A model generated the notes under the pieces. The model was not told where the DNA came from, did not search any database, and was given only the letters and a program-made list of their open reading frames with translations. A stretch of 64,000 nucleotides of DNA, from contig JARFIW010000942.1 of assembly GCA_036346225.1 (NCBI GenBank), positions 1,447,001 through 1,511,000 on the forward strand, written 5' to 3'. This stretch comes from Platerodrilus igneus. Its lineage: Eukaryota; Arthropoda; Insecta; Coleoptera; Lycidae. Positions 11,401-23,480 of the stretch are shown in pieces. Each line of letters opens with the position of its first letter. Within the stretch, counting starts at the first letter, position 1. A program made the translations under genes and the position numbers.

Positions 11401-12795
11401 AATTTACCTGTGTCGCTGGAGTCTTGTTACTAAAGCCAATTTGAGCTTTTTGCTGCTTATACCTAAAAACTCTAAATTCATCAGAGAAGTTCACCACGAC
11501 TGCTCTGCATTTATCTTAAAAAAAATACTATCCTACTATTCTACCAAAGAAAACTCGACTACGGCAATACACCTCGATTTATTCAAACAGAAAAATTTAC
11601 ACCAAGAATCTTTATCAATTGTTATTTCACACACCAGTACAATTACCTACAACCTCATTTTGAAATACTACCTTTAATTTTAAATTATTTTCGAAATAAC
11701 ATTTTATCCTTTAATAAACAATTTAAAGTAACGGGGCTTAACCATCCATGTTACGTTACCCTTGGTTTTAATATGAGCTCATAGTAAAACTTTTAAGTGT
11801 TCGTGCTAAATTTTGCACTGCAAATTACCGTAAGTCCTTCTTACTTTGTACACATTCAAATATTACAACAATCATTTTATGAATAAAAAAAATTCCTACC
11901 AAAAATAGTTAAATAATAAATAAATCATAAACGTTCAATAAGTAACTCTTTAGTCTATAGAGTTTATAAAAATGTACCCATAAAGCACAAAATTGTCATA
12001 ACACACCCAAATAACCACAAAACTAAACAGTGTTTCACAAAAATCTGTTACTTGGAATGCACCCTTGCACATAGAACTGCAATTATACCATCAATGCCTG
12101 ATGTCCTCACCAATGAGCGTGTAACATGCCTTTTTGCCTATATTTCAGCATGTTACATCTGTGCTTGGCACTATTAGCATATAAATGCTAATATCTACAT
12201 TTAAATATAAAATTACTCTCTTTATTATGTATTAATATTTTCTATAAGAATTTATCTCGTACAATCCTGGATTATTAGTTTTAATCCACAAGTTGCTAAT
12301 TTGTTTACATAGTACAAATAATTATATCTAAATGAAATTTTCCTATTGGTTCTAATTCTGTATTATAATTATATCTATATGAAATTTTCCTCTTGGTTAT
12401 TCCTGAAGTGTTTATTCTAAAAGCACAACCGGTGTGGTTCTAATTTTGTATTATTGAGAATAATTGCTAGTGATCGCCCCTCCCGAAGATGGCCGAAAAT
12501 AATTTATTAGAAGTGTCAAATTTTCGTTGCTCTGATATCTGTTTGCTTATCTGGCACTGCATTTCTGATTTAACTTTTACCTTTGCCTCATGTGTTACCT
12601 GGTATGTAAATTTTCTAATTATAAATCCTAAATTAACATTTAAATATATTTCTAGATGTGTTATCTATTAGATGAAGAAGTGTTTTCTTCGTTAAGCCCA
12701 TCAAATATGTATACTGATGGTAAGATATAAACCGATTTAACTTTCCTTTGCACCTCGTGTTAGTCACTTTTGTAACACAACTGAATTTTCTAGGG
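11401..12795. other. No gene seen
   Basis: AT-rich sequence. The 78-codon plus ORF at 11441-11677 has no recognisable domain and its composition matches the surroundings. Confidence 0.4.
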
Positions 12796-12902
12796 TGTTC
12801 CTGTAATATATGTTCCTGTAATACATGTTCCTGTAATGTATGTTCCTGTAGCATATGCTTCCCCGGTCAAGTATGTTCCTGTAACATATGTTCCTCTGGT
12901 TT
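12796..12902. repeat. 15-bp minisatellite
   Basis: Four head-to-tail units of TGTTCCTGTAATATA-like sequence start at 12796, 12811, 12826 and 12841. An 18-bp interruption follows, then two further units start at 12874 and 12889. Because 15 is a multiple of three, the array is open on both strands and produces repetitive ORFs (Cys-Ser-Cys-Asn and Leu-Gln-Glu-His repeats), which should not be taken as genes. Confidence 0.85.
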
Positions 12903-15750
12903 ATTCTTCGGTCAAATATGCGTCACGGCGACGTGTTTTCTCTCATTCGGATTTTCCACATGGAAAAGTTGCTTGTTGCACAACCAGATGATGTAAAATA
13001 AATAATCATCACAAGAATTTTATATTTTGTTTCCTTCTACTTTACATAATGAATGCTTAGTTATTATCTTATTGAAAAATTTCTACAAGTTTTAATTTTA
13101 TGGAACAGAAGTCTGTCAAGGACAACATTCGAAGTTGACCACATGTTTGTTTGTACCTACACTAGGAGTTCCTCCAACGCAGGATGTTTCAGTTTCCTCG
13201 ATATTGAAGGATTCCTGTAAATTAAGTAACTTAGTGTTAGTCAGTTACTGATACTACAGGTAATATGAATTTAAAACTTTTACCTTACCGTTTTCTGTTA
13301 AAAGAAAGAGGCCTAACCTCTATTTAAATTTGTCTTTGTCACTACAAATATTTTGTATTGATTATTAATTACCTTTTACTTATTTTAATTGATTTCAAAT
13401 AGCATTCTCTAATATATAACCTTATCTTAAATGATTTCAAATATAATTATCTAATACATAACCTAAAAATATGTAAACATTTGAAGCTTCATATGGTGAA
13501 AAGGTTTATTACTTGAACTTTCATTTCATGTGTAATTTGTTACATGACATTACAATTATGATCACTTTTTGATTTACTATCGCATTAAGTAAAATTTAGA
13601 ATTTCTAAACAGAGAATATTTATTTTGATTTCTCTATAGAAATTTCTCGTGTACATTTTATTAAATACTTATGTGAATTATATCATGTTAAAATATATAG
13701 CGATGTCTACTATGTTAATGACACAAGCATATATCTTATACATGCCTTTGGAATTGTAAGAATTGAGTATTAATATACATATTTAGTCGAATTTCTCTTA
13801 TCGTGTTTTAACTTTTGTTTCTCTAAGTTATCTTACAGTTGTGTAAACAGGTGTCTTGATATTTAAATTCTAACATTCAGATATTCTCCAAACATTCCCC
13901 TTACCCTGATGATTTCAAGTCTCACGCAGCCTCCGAAACCATAAAGGTCGATGCAAGCTGTGCCGAAGTATTTCTTATACTTCGTCGTGCGCTTACTCTT
14001 TTTATAACATCGAGAAAAGAGTAAGGTGCAAGCGCACGTTCTCAAACCTCACCAAATAGTATAACACCATTCATGACGGCAATCAGTTAGTCAAATCTCT
14101 CTACTACCAAGTGACGGTACATCCAACCCCATCAATTTTGCTACTGGTCCATTTACCATAGGTAAAACACCAAATCGATCCATCAATACTCTCTGCTTCG
14201 TTAGTTTTCACAACTTGCACCAACCACCAAAATATAATGAGGTCTTTACTTATAGAACTTAAACATGCTTCGCATTTGTCAAAATGTACTTCATCACATT
14301 TCTGGACTGCTATTAACTTTAATTGAAATATTAAAATTCCTTAAAAAAACAACAGCAACTTCTTCACCAATATTAGTGAACGTGTCGATGACCAGCAAAA
14401 GAGAGCTCTATCACCACATCCTCGGGGTTGTATAGCCAAATCTACCCCCCTTAACTTGAAATTTCTCGTAAATACATCAATACAAACAAACTAGCCTTCT
14501 TGGTAATTTTCTAAACGGTTAAGACCTTTCCACAAATAAAATTTTCAACTGCCACTAAATTTCAACAGCCACTAAATTTCAACAACGCAGGAGCTAACCT
14601 TTAACAATTCTTTGTAAATGTTTACCCTAATATCACTGCCACCGAAATCTCAGAATTTTGAATACTACAAACAACAATTTACCACGAAAATACACTTTAG
14701 CTTTACAACGGATCTTTATTTCGCCGAATTCTAACCCCTACTAAAATAAGTTCCTTGGTTATCACACGCCCATCATAATACACGTATTAAAGTCTTCTCA
14801 CTCTAACCCACATACAAAATTTTCTTTTTATTACTTCGTGCCCACTCCATATTTCATATTCCTACCACGAGTTATCTCTATCCCAGTCTACTATGTATTC
14901 TACATCCTCTATCCTTTTTACACCATGTTTGCAAGTTTGGATATACCCAAAATAACTTTTACCCTGTCTAAATAATCTTAAAACTATCTCCCTTCTATAT
15001 GTGAAATCCAATAATCCTTCTCTGTTCCTCATATACAAGTTTCATCTGTCCTTCATGAAATCTATCACTCTAAATGATATACAAAATACGTTCATCCTAC
15101 TCCTATAAATACACAATTGATTAATCTTTTTTTATAGTATGTCGTTCGTTGGCTGTTTAACCGTCAAATACCTTTCGTAGAATAGAAATGTTATTTTGTG
15201 CACGTTTTCGGCCAGGATACGTAGAAACCTAGCGGCTGTTATACTTGTTGACAACAATATTAACACAATTCTACCCAGAAATCCTTGCTAAATAACTTTC
15301 TAACTCGTAAACAAATACTAAGAACGTGTTATTTGTCTACCTCTTTTATTCGAATATACTAGAACCCGTAACCATTAAGCTTGTTTCTCTTTTTCTATAA
15401 TTACGCTTTTGGAAGTTATACAAATGTTAAATCTTTTCACTAAAACTATAATAAAATATACACTAGGAATATTTACACTTATAAAAGCTGTTATTTATAA
15501 CTGGTATTTATGATTAAAGAATTATGCTCCCTATCATTTAAACATTGTGAAAGTTCTTTGAGAATATTTACACTCGCTAAAAATTACGCAAATTAACTCT
15601 TGCACTTAATGAAATTTTTCATTAGAATCTTTAATTACTACACTAGCGACTAGGAAAGCGTTTTAGAGTTTGATTAATTTGTTTTTACATGCAGAAACTT
15701 GCAATAACTTATTAAATGACTTATCTAATCAAAATTAACATACAATTTAC
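12903..15750. other. No definable gene; pyrimidine-rich from about 13.9 kb
   Basis: From about 13,860 the plus strand becomes noticeably richer in C and T, with many tcc/cct words. This continues to about 17.4 kb. A 60-codon minus ORF at 14045-13863 contains Cys- and Arg-rich sequence but no recognisable domain. No exon could be supported. Confidence 0.4.
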
Positions 15751-15754
15751 ACAG

Positions 15755-15755
<1 letters not shown>

Positions 15756-15799
<44 letters not shown>
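15756..15799. repeat. (TA)n microsatellite, left of the palindrome
   Basis: About 44 bp of alternating A and T. A second run of about 50 bp lies just right of the palindrome. Confidence 0.95.
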
Positions 15800-15801
<2 letters not shown>

Positions 15802-15830
15802 AACTCTTCTTTACTGACCAGGAATCTATG

Positions 15831-15956
15831 TTTAATATAAAGATGAAATTAATTTATTGGGATATTTTTGGTCATAATTTTAAAAACGAAAGATTATTTG
15901 ACAGTTGTTTTATTTATGACCAAAAATATCCCAATAAATTAATTTCATCTTTATAT

Positions 15957-15960
<4 letters not shown>
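15831..15960. repeat. Perfect 47-bp inverted repeat with 36-nt loop
   Basis: The arm 15831-15877 (starting TTTAATATAAAGATGAAA) is the exact reverse complement of 15914-15960, 47 of 47 positions by eye. The loop is 15878-15913. The right arm runs directly into a (TA)n run. The left arm is separated from the other (TA)n run by about 30 bp. It could be a fold-back mobile element, a recent palindromic duplication mediated by the TA runs, or a read or assembly fold-back artefact. Confidence 0.93.

Positions 15961-16010
<50 letters not shown>
15958..16010. repeat. (TA)n microsatellite, right of the palindrome
   Basis: About 50 bp of alternating TA directly joined to the end of the inverted repeat. 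Confidence 0.95.
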
Positions 16011-16011
<1 letters not shown>

Positions 16012-16387
16012 CTGCTCCGCCCCTCCACACTTTTTCGCGCCTTATTTTTATAAATTTTAATGCTTTTTATATGATGTGCAAACGCCTATTGCACGCCCCG
16101 TACTTTTGCAACGTTTGGTTGGTTATTTAATCAAAATTGTTATTAAGATGCCTCGACTATTTAAAACTCTTTATTCTCAGGGTGTTCACCTACTTACCGT
16201 GGATTCCGTGGTAAGTAGATGTGCAATGCCCAACCAAACTGCACTCTCTTTTGTTTTAGTACTAATTTTTGAATCTAGTTTTGTATATGCCAAATTTTAA
16301 TTATGATCAACGTTGCCTTGTGCCAAATTAATTTAATACCACAAATCTATGACTTTTGACGTTTTAGGATATTTCACAGCACTCACC

Positions 16388-16695
16388 TGGATTATACTTT
16401 GTTTCCGGCCTCTCTTACTGCTGGCTCAAAATCCTCGTCGCCGTATGCGCCTTTACACGGCTGCACTATCCTGTTGAATTTCCGTATCGCCTCCAGGTAT
16501 CTTTCTTTAAATTTTAGTTGCACCCAATATCTGAAATAAATGACCCGAATTTTAGAATTTAGAATACCCGTTTATTTTACTTCCCCTGCGCTAATTCTTC
16601 CGTCGTAGTTTCTGCGTTGACTCTTCCACTTCCAATTACTGCTCTTACGTGTTCTCCTAATTTCGCTTCTCTTGTTCCAAATTAATCCGTCCGCC
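16388..16695 (-). other. Coding-like minus-strand patch, possible exon
   Basis: Two open stretches lie on the minus strand. About 16690-16580 reads EYGLKADGLIWNKRSEIRR and continues, very basic, to a TAA. About 16541-16400 reads YWVQLKFKERYLEAIRKFNR and continues through DEDFEPAVREAG to TAA. The second is preceded by a TTTCAG acceptor-like site and followed after its stop by CCAG-GTGAGT, a donor-like site. GC content is higher than in the neighbourhood and base use is purine-rich on the minus strand. This could be a host exon with an intron in its 3' UTR, or the worn coding region of a retroelement. No family is recognised. Confidence 0.35.
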
Positions 16696-17000
16696 TTTAA
16701 TCCGTACTCAATCCAAATCTATCGTCGTCCTATTCAAAATCACTCAATGCCCCGCTACATATACATCCATATCAACATCAATCTTCGTCCCTTTTTATAA
16801 CCACTTAATGCCCTGCTACCTATAAATCTATATCCAAATCGATCCCAAATATTCTTCCTTCTTACAATTCCAATCCGATGCCTTCTGCCTTTATCAATAT
16901 CGTTCCAAATCTATCTTACTATTCGTCGCTTCGCCGTCGCACTAATACAAATCTTTACTCTTCCTTGTCGTCGCTATTACTTATTTATGTACCGATGCTG
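16696..17000. repeat. Imperfect pyrimidine-rich repeats
   Basis: Sequences of the type 'atcca..tc.atcgtcgtcc', then 'tcactcaatgccc.gctac' and 'ctatatccaaatc' recur two or three times with a spacing of about 70 bp. Copies are diverged and boundaries unclear. Confidence 0.4.
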
Positions 17001-19020
17001 CTCTTTACCCTTCTTTAATAATCAAACTATTTCCAAATCAAACACGTTTATTAATTTTCCAAAATCTTTACACAAATTAGCGCAGTTATTTTAAATACGT
17101 CTTTATACCAAAAATATTCAAAATAAACTCTCCTTGTTTACTTTCCAAGGTGATAATTATAACATTACTTGCCTACTACATTACAAATTACATAAGCTAA
17201 AACCGTCCAATAATATTTAAACACTAAGTTTGTGTCGCACATACCATAAATTATGTCCTTTTACACTTTCATAGTTTTCACATAATATTCTAGTATTGGT
17301 TCTAAATATTTTACAATCCTTCAATCACATTTGACATTGTTATCACTTATAATTTTGAGATTACATATTCGTCCAAAAGTTGATTCTAATTAAACAAAAG
17401 CCAAAATAAATCACACATGACCCTGGATCGGCGTGGTTGATAGTGGACATCCCTAGACGCATCCGGTTTTCGGATGGCAAATGTACTTTCAATGGCCTAT
17501 TAAATTTAACTCGGTATAAACCCTTGAGCACTGTATTTTTATCACGTCATCAAGTCATTTTAATTTACCTCTTGGCACTTACATTTCAACTACCATTTTG
17601 AATACTTTAGCATATGTAAAGTACGGCAAACATACATTTTTAAATTATGTGATCAGATATATGGATCATTTTACTTGGCATACACTACCTTCTACTAAAC
17701 AACCCTTAGAACCCTTGGTAGCTCCCTCTGACACTACAATATATATATTGTAAGCTAAAAATATAATTTTATTTTTCTTTATTTTCGTGACTATCAGCTA
17801 TAAATTAAACCTCTCAATTTTCTAAACCTTAATCTGTTATCACAAGGTCGAGAATTTCTTCTTTTTCTTTTAAGCCCAAGGTAATGTCGGATGGAGAATG
17901 GCTTGAGACAAAGAAAAACTCTTAAGACATAAACGGCTAGTCGAGTGTTAGCTCTGGGTAGATCATGAGCTTGGGTCATGGGTGAATAAAAGACCAAAAA
18001 TATATTTAATGAGCGCTACCGTATTTTTTAATACAATAACCAACAAAATTTAACTGTGCTTGTATAAGGGGAATGCGGAAACCTTATCTTAACACCACTA
18101 ACATAGCCATAAAACCTGAATTTCACTCTTTTGGACACACTTACCAAGACCTCAACCACCAGATGTCATACAGATGTCTCAGCTTTACCTGTGAACAAAC
18201 AAAAGCACAATATGGACACCATTTGTGTCCTCAAAAACATTTGCCAAAAATAGAATAATAGAATTTAGGCATTTAAAATATACTGAGGGAATTTATTTTC
18301 ACTACACACTCTTTCTATTCCGGGAGGACTTGCAAATTTTAAATGTTAAATAATAAAACATCTTTCAAAAACAAAAAAGATTCTATTTGGATAAATTTCT
18401 GATTATGTACATATGACTGCAATATTAAAGTTTGTCTCTTTATCGAATTTTTTTTATAATAACGCTAATGAAGTTTTACATTCAAAATTAAGATCTATGA
18501 GTAGATCATTTCTATAAGATTTAATTAGATAGACATATAATTTATTAATTGTTCATAACACATAAGTTTCTTTTAATCAGCGAAGTACTTCCTTGATTAT
18601 TACAGCAAAAATTAATTATCAAAGTGCAGACTTGGTAAAAAGTTATTATTCTAATTTAATTGTAGTCTACAATAAATACGCTAATTTCATATGTCAATGA
18701 AAGTGCTTTTACATGACCTGAAAGTCTTCAAGCATAATGTAAATTAAATCAAGACAGCATATGGCGTCTAGATACGAAAATGGAATCTACATATTTTTTT
18801 TGTCTGACATAGGTTGTCATTCAGAACTTTATAAAATACACTGTTTGCGTACATGTGCAAACCACTTGACAAGCAAGCAACATATTTGTTAATTTACTGA
18901 TTTCTCAAAAAAACTACTTTCTATTTACGTTACTCAAGCAATTAATGTTGGATAATTCATAATAATTTACTATAATTTCAAAGCTATCAAAAGTTAAAAA
19001 CACTCACGTGCATCAAAATT
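17001..19020. other. No gene supported
   Basis: Mostly AT-rich. A minus-strand patch at about 17540-17400 is open and less AT-rich (VLKGLYRVKFNRPLKVHLPS, then ENRMRLGMS and INHADPGS). It has no recognised family and no convincing splice sites. The 67-codon minus ORF at 17997-17794 is likewise unassigned. Confidence 0.35.
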
Positions 19021-19242
19021 GTACTACAAGTGCTGGACCTTGACCTCAGCTGTCGGATATTTCCATCGTAATATTCTTGTGTGATATTAGTCATCGGTAA
19101 GGTTGAAATATCGGGAACACATGTGGAATCGGCGTTTACTTTACTGCATGTTATATTGAATAGAACGAAACCATAAATTCTTGCTTTAAATTACTGCCAT
19201 TAAAATTTGTTTTAATTTATTATCGGAAATGTTATTCAAGAT

Positions 19243-19551
19243 ATGTCCTCAAGATATTGCATGTCTAAAATGATGTCCAAAGGGGTTCCATATTCTCAGG
19301 CCTGTTGGGATCAACTAAACTGTTCGGAGCGAGGCTTATCGAAAATCATGCTCACGCAACCGCTGTTAGGCTCGACCTCCAGACACCAAGAATTTTCAAA
19401 GCTCTACTTTTTCCTAACTTTGTTAGAAGCCATGTGTTTCGACAGGGCCATTTCGACTTCACCTCGTCTGCAAAAGCGGCTTGCACTTTCGAACGTTGAG
19501 AATGAAGTGCCGACTGACAACTTGACAGCGCTTGGTAACGAACTTTAGAGT
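19243..19551. other. GC-rich island, possible 5' exon or promoter region
   Basis: About 300 bp near 45-50% GC stand out from the AT-rich surroundings and are open on the plus strand for 101 codons (19243-19548, no recognised domain). On the minus strand there is an initiator-like TCAGTC near 19510-19520 and an ATG in good context (AAATGG) at 19451 followed by only 15 codons. Such islands in AT-rich insect DNA often mark a transcription start, but neither strand gives a recognisable protein. Confidence 0.3.
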
Positions 19552-19693
19552 ATATACATACAAGAATCTATGCGTTATTATGAATATTATATATTAATTT
19601 TTATTGGATGATAATTTTCAAATTAAATATTTTAAATTATAGCTGTTTTATTTTTATTTTATTGAACTAAATGTAACTAGAAAAAAATACGTT

Positions 19694-19696
<3 letters not shown>

Positions 19697-19738
<42 letters not shown>

Positions 19739-19930
19739 ATATATATATAATCATCTTGCCTTCTGCAATTACCCAATATTTGTATGTATATATTGTTGTG
19801 GATTGAAGCGATAAAAATGAGTTCGAGGGGTGAACGCCGATAAAAGTGCTGTGAACTATAGATGATGATGCTCGTGCATCAATAAACGTTGCTGTGGACC
19901 ATGAAAGTGTCGCTCTAATTATTTTGCCAT
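19697..19930. repeat. (TA)n microsatellite plus linked module
   Basis: About 53 bp of TA repeats are followed by GTATATATTGTTGTGG and then pieces of the form CGATAAAA(G)TGCTGTGA. A similar order, (TA)n, GTATATTGCTGTG, then TAAAAG..TGCTGTGATAA repeated, occurs at 47284-47480. This suggests a shared element with a TA head. Confidence 0.5.
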
Positions 19931-22900
19931 ATCGGTTCATATGAAAACACTAAAATCAGACATCAAACTTATATTGACATAAAATATTCTTTAACAAACA
20001 ATTTTTCTAATAACAAGTGCTACATCCACATATAGCTTTTCTTTAACAAATAATATCTTACATTTAACCTAAAAAAAATACTTTCATACAAACATTAAAA
20101 TTTAAAGATGGAATTCCATATTGCCATATCGGCTTTTCCTTTCAAACAATATCTTAAGTCTAACATTAAAAATTTATAACTATTAGATAATCACTCTTTT
20201 ACACTAAAATATTAAAATCTTGTATATTTAATTAATCATTTAAAAATTGTAAAATGTTAAATTCGAACATTGAGAATTTCTAAAACCGACTTTTCATATT
20301 AATATAAATTTGTTCGAAAAAATTTATTCTTTTAAATATCAGAGAATATGCAGTTTTGTTTTCGTGCATAATTTCATGTCGAAAGCACGCTGGTGCGTAT
20401 ATTTTAAGAATCACCTAGAGATTCATTGTTAGCAAATTGCTGGATTTGACATCAGATCAAGCCACCTAAGTCATACATTCAGATAATTGTTTTTATGCTG
20501 TTTACGTCGAAACTCTGCTAATCCAGAAACCCTCGACTGATAGCATCCGATTCCACTTCAAAAATTCGCACCCGGAGATTCTACTAAAACTGATGCTTGA
20601 CGCAAACTTTTTCAGCTCTTTCAATTTTTAGAGAAAAACGACCTCATGGAGATCTATAATTATTCATATTAATACTTACATCATATTTGCAAATTACTGT
20701 ACAATATCTACTGCAGGTGGGACTATAAAAAAGCACTGAAGATGTTTTAGACTAATACAAAAATATTATTGCTGGTACTGCAATTGTTTTTTTATTATTG
20801 TAATATTAATCCATGTGCAAATGCACTCCAAGTAAATTTAGAATTCATTTTTGAAGTTTATATTTTTTTTTAGTCCCAATTCTTTATGTATATTTTTGTA
20901 TAACATTTTGCTTCTTATAGTAACCATTAGATGAGCATTTATAATCACCATAAATGTTATACATGTGGAATTCATTAGTTATGCAGTTCAGGTTTTCAAG
21001 GAGAAATTGAACACGTATTTTGTATATTTTTATCAGTGCCCTATACTGCTTTGCTATACAAAAAATAGTGTATCGAAGAGTTGAATTTTCACCAAAAATT
21101 TGATTCCCTATAATTATTGTAATTTAAGAAAACTGCATTGATCTTTCGGTAGTTTTTCAATCACATAAGTTTCTAGTGATGAATAAATGTGTCTGTCATT
21201 GGGAACGTAATTAGAATATAGTGAATCAAAATTAATTTAAATTGTTGGTTATTTTACAGAGAGAAAAAGCCAATGATCAGTTTTAAAGTTGTTGCAGCTC
21301 ATCAGACTGGCGAATTTCTCTTTGCAAAACAACCAACCAAGTTCTTGAATTATGCACAAATCATGGTGTATTAATAAGTACAAAATGTTTCTCATGCGCC
21401 CTCTATACTTGAATGTAAACATATAACTATCGATGACTTTCAAGTCTCCGATATGATAGTATAGATGGCATTACCAGACAAAATTTTAATAACTAGTCAA
21501 AGACAAGATGAAAATAAACAAGTAGATAAGTAGGTAAAGCTTTTAATATACTTTATACAGAAAGGTTTAAAATATTAATATTAGTTTGCTGTTCTTTTAA
21601 TACTCTTATGAATCATGCATTTCATACATAAAAACTACTCTGATTTGATTAACTTAAACGTCATCACCATACAAAATTAATTTTTATATATTGATTGTTT
21701 TTTTAGTTGTTGCATCCAAGTGTCCCATAGTAGATTGATTAGGCATAAATACATTGTTGATATTTCTGATATAACCTAAGAAATATGTTGTTTAGTTGGT
21801 TGCTTGTCATTTCAGATTATACATAACTGTGTGTGCATAACTGTGTGCAGTTATACACACAGTTGAGTGTGCATTTAACAACAGTAGTAATTTGCTTTTT
21901 TAAATAGCTTAGTTTACAAATAGCTTTTGATCTTTTATGGTCAATTTTTGTTCATTTGTCATAAGTTTGTATCAATTGTAACAAGTTTTAATATCCCGTT
22001 ACGCTTAAACTACACATTTCTCTGGCAGACGTATGTAAAACTCCTAGCATTGTGTTGTGCAAAGAAGTTATTTAGTAATTGAAATTCAACTAAGATTTAA
22101 ATCATTAGATTAATATTGAAGTAAATCATAGAACCGCGTTATTTCTGAGTATTGTTTAAGTTGGAAAAGTTCACAGCGAGTTATTAATCGAAATTGGTGT
22201 AGGTATTCACTAATTAAATAAATTGTATTTTGCACCAACCTAAGAGTTTAGGGTGAGATAAAATTGTTTAGGGTAAGTGTTAATAATAGGGGGGACTATC
22301 GTAATTAGTACTTCTGAATTATAAAAGCGTAAAGTAAAAGGGGAGTTATTTTTAGCTGATTGCGTTGGATTGAGTTACACATGCTTAATATTTTATTAAA
22401 GTTTTTAACTTTCAAGTAAGTTTTAGGTAAGGATTGTTTTTTTTTTATATTTTATGTCAAGTTTTGAAAAAATTGTTACGTTATATGCATTCCATTGTTT
22501 AGATTTTGACTATTCTCATCAAGCCTTGCAATTGGAATATTTTATACTTTGTTGTTTTAAAAAGATTCACATTTCTAAAAGGTTTGTGGTAAAAATGATT
22601 TACAATATGGTGATTTAAATTTTTTACTGCAGTCGAGCTTAGATACATCAGACCGTTTGCCATATATGAGGATGTTGCTTTATTGTTAACGTTTGTGGTA
22701 GTGATAGCAATAGAAATAGGTGCAGTGTGGAACAAAACTCTCGAACAATCATTTATGAAAGGAAAGATACCATATTGGGAAAGTAAAAATCTTAATTTCA
22801 TTTAACATTAGGTATTTCTTATTGTCCCAGTACAATGTACATTAATCATATATTAATGTACATGTTCCAATAGATTGCTTTTTAATAATGCAGATAACAG

Positions 22901-23020
22901 TAAAGATTTTATAGGTAACGCAAAGACTAAATAAGTCATTTGCTTCTTGTATGAAATACAGAAATAATAGCTCATGAATTATGTTACTGGTGAAATGTGT
23001 GTGAAATTAGTAAATATTGA
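19931..23020. other. No gene seen
   Basis: AT-rich sequence with short unsupported ORFs. A small palindromic cluster of ACTGTGTGTG and its complement lies near 21825-21870. Confidence 0.45.
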
Positions 23021-23027
23021 TTTATCT

Positions 23028-23480
23028 TGATGGGGCAGGGTTGCTATAACAATATATAGGATGCGTTGGCTAACTACAGTGGTACGGGAGTGCGTTTCTG
23101 TGGAAAAATTAGAAAAGAAAATAAAGAAAAATTTGAAATAAAATAATAAAAGAATACAAATAATAAATAAAATAACTGAAAGGCAAAAATTCTATGTTAT
23201 GGTGGGTGCACTTACTCTGAAAGGTGTTCTCTGTTAAAATCGAGAGGCGCAAATCCGTCAATCATAGCAATTCTTTTGATGTTATCTCTACACGGAAGAA
23301 GGTTTTTCCACATGAACTTTCCTTGTTTTAGTAACCTAAACTGTATAATCTCATATTTACTTTGCTCAAAAATATCATACAAACATATTAATTCATCGGT
23401 CATAATTAAATAAAATTGTAAAATAAAATACTTCTTCCATAAAAGATACAATCAGTGTACCGAGTTCCTAAATAAATTCA
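23028..23480 (-). repeat. Dispersed repeat family R3, copy 1, with coding-like segment
   Basis: It starts with GGGCAGGGTTGCTATAACAA and GCGTTGGCTAACTACAGTGG. A 79-codon minus-strand ORF (23451-23212) follows, containing MTDELICLYDIFEQSKYEI and RIAMIDGFAPLDF. It ends at ...TCAGAGTAAGT, where a splice-donor-like GTAAGT overlaps the stop. A paralogous copy at 45.4-45.7 kb shows the same protein pattern in decayed form (MTELICVF, then KQGEFMQNN and GIAMTDGLA), and a third, more diverged copy begins near 28,566. Repetition and decay point to a mobile element of unknown family. Confidence 0.55.

Noticed and set aside
10964..11677. Three overlapping ORFs of 63-113 codons as genes
   Set aside because: They follow the repeated CCCCACAAATTGGG motif and have no domain or splice context.
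12633..12996. Overlapping ORFs with Cys-Ser-Cys-Asn and Leu-Gln-Glu-His repeats
   Set aside because: They are by-products of a 15-bp minisatellite, which stays open in any frame lacking a stop in one unit.
16180..16215. 30-bp micro-exon candidate between CTCAG and GTAAGT
   Set aside because: The sequence is a small hairpin (CTACTTACC..GGTAAGTAG), so both splice-like signals come from one inverted repeat. No flanking exon fits.
21825..21870. Palindromic ACTGTGTGTG cluster as a regulatory site
   Set aside because: Short and TG-rich; consistent with microsatellite slippage.
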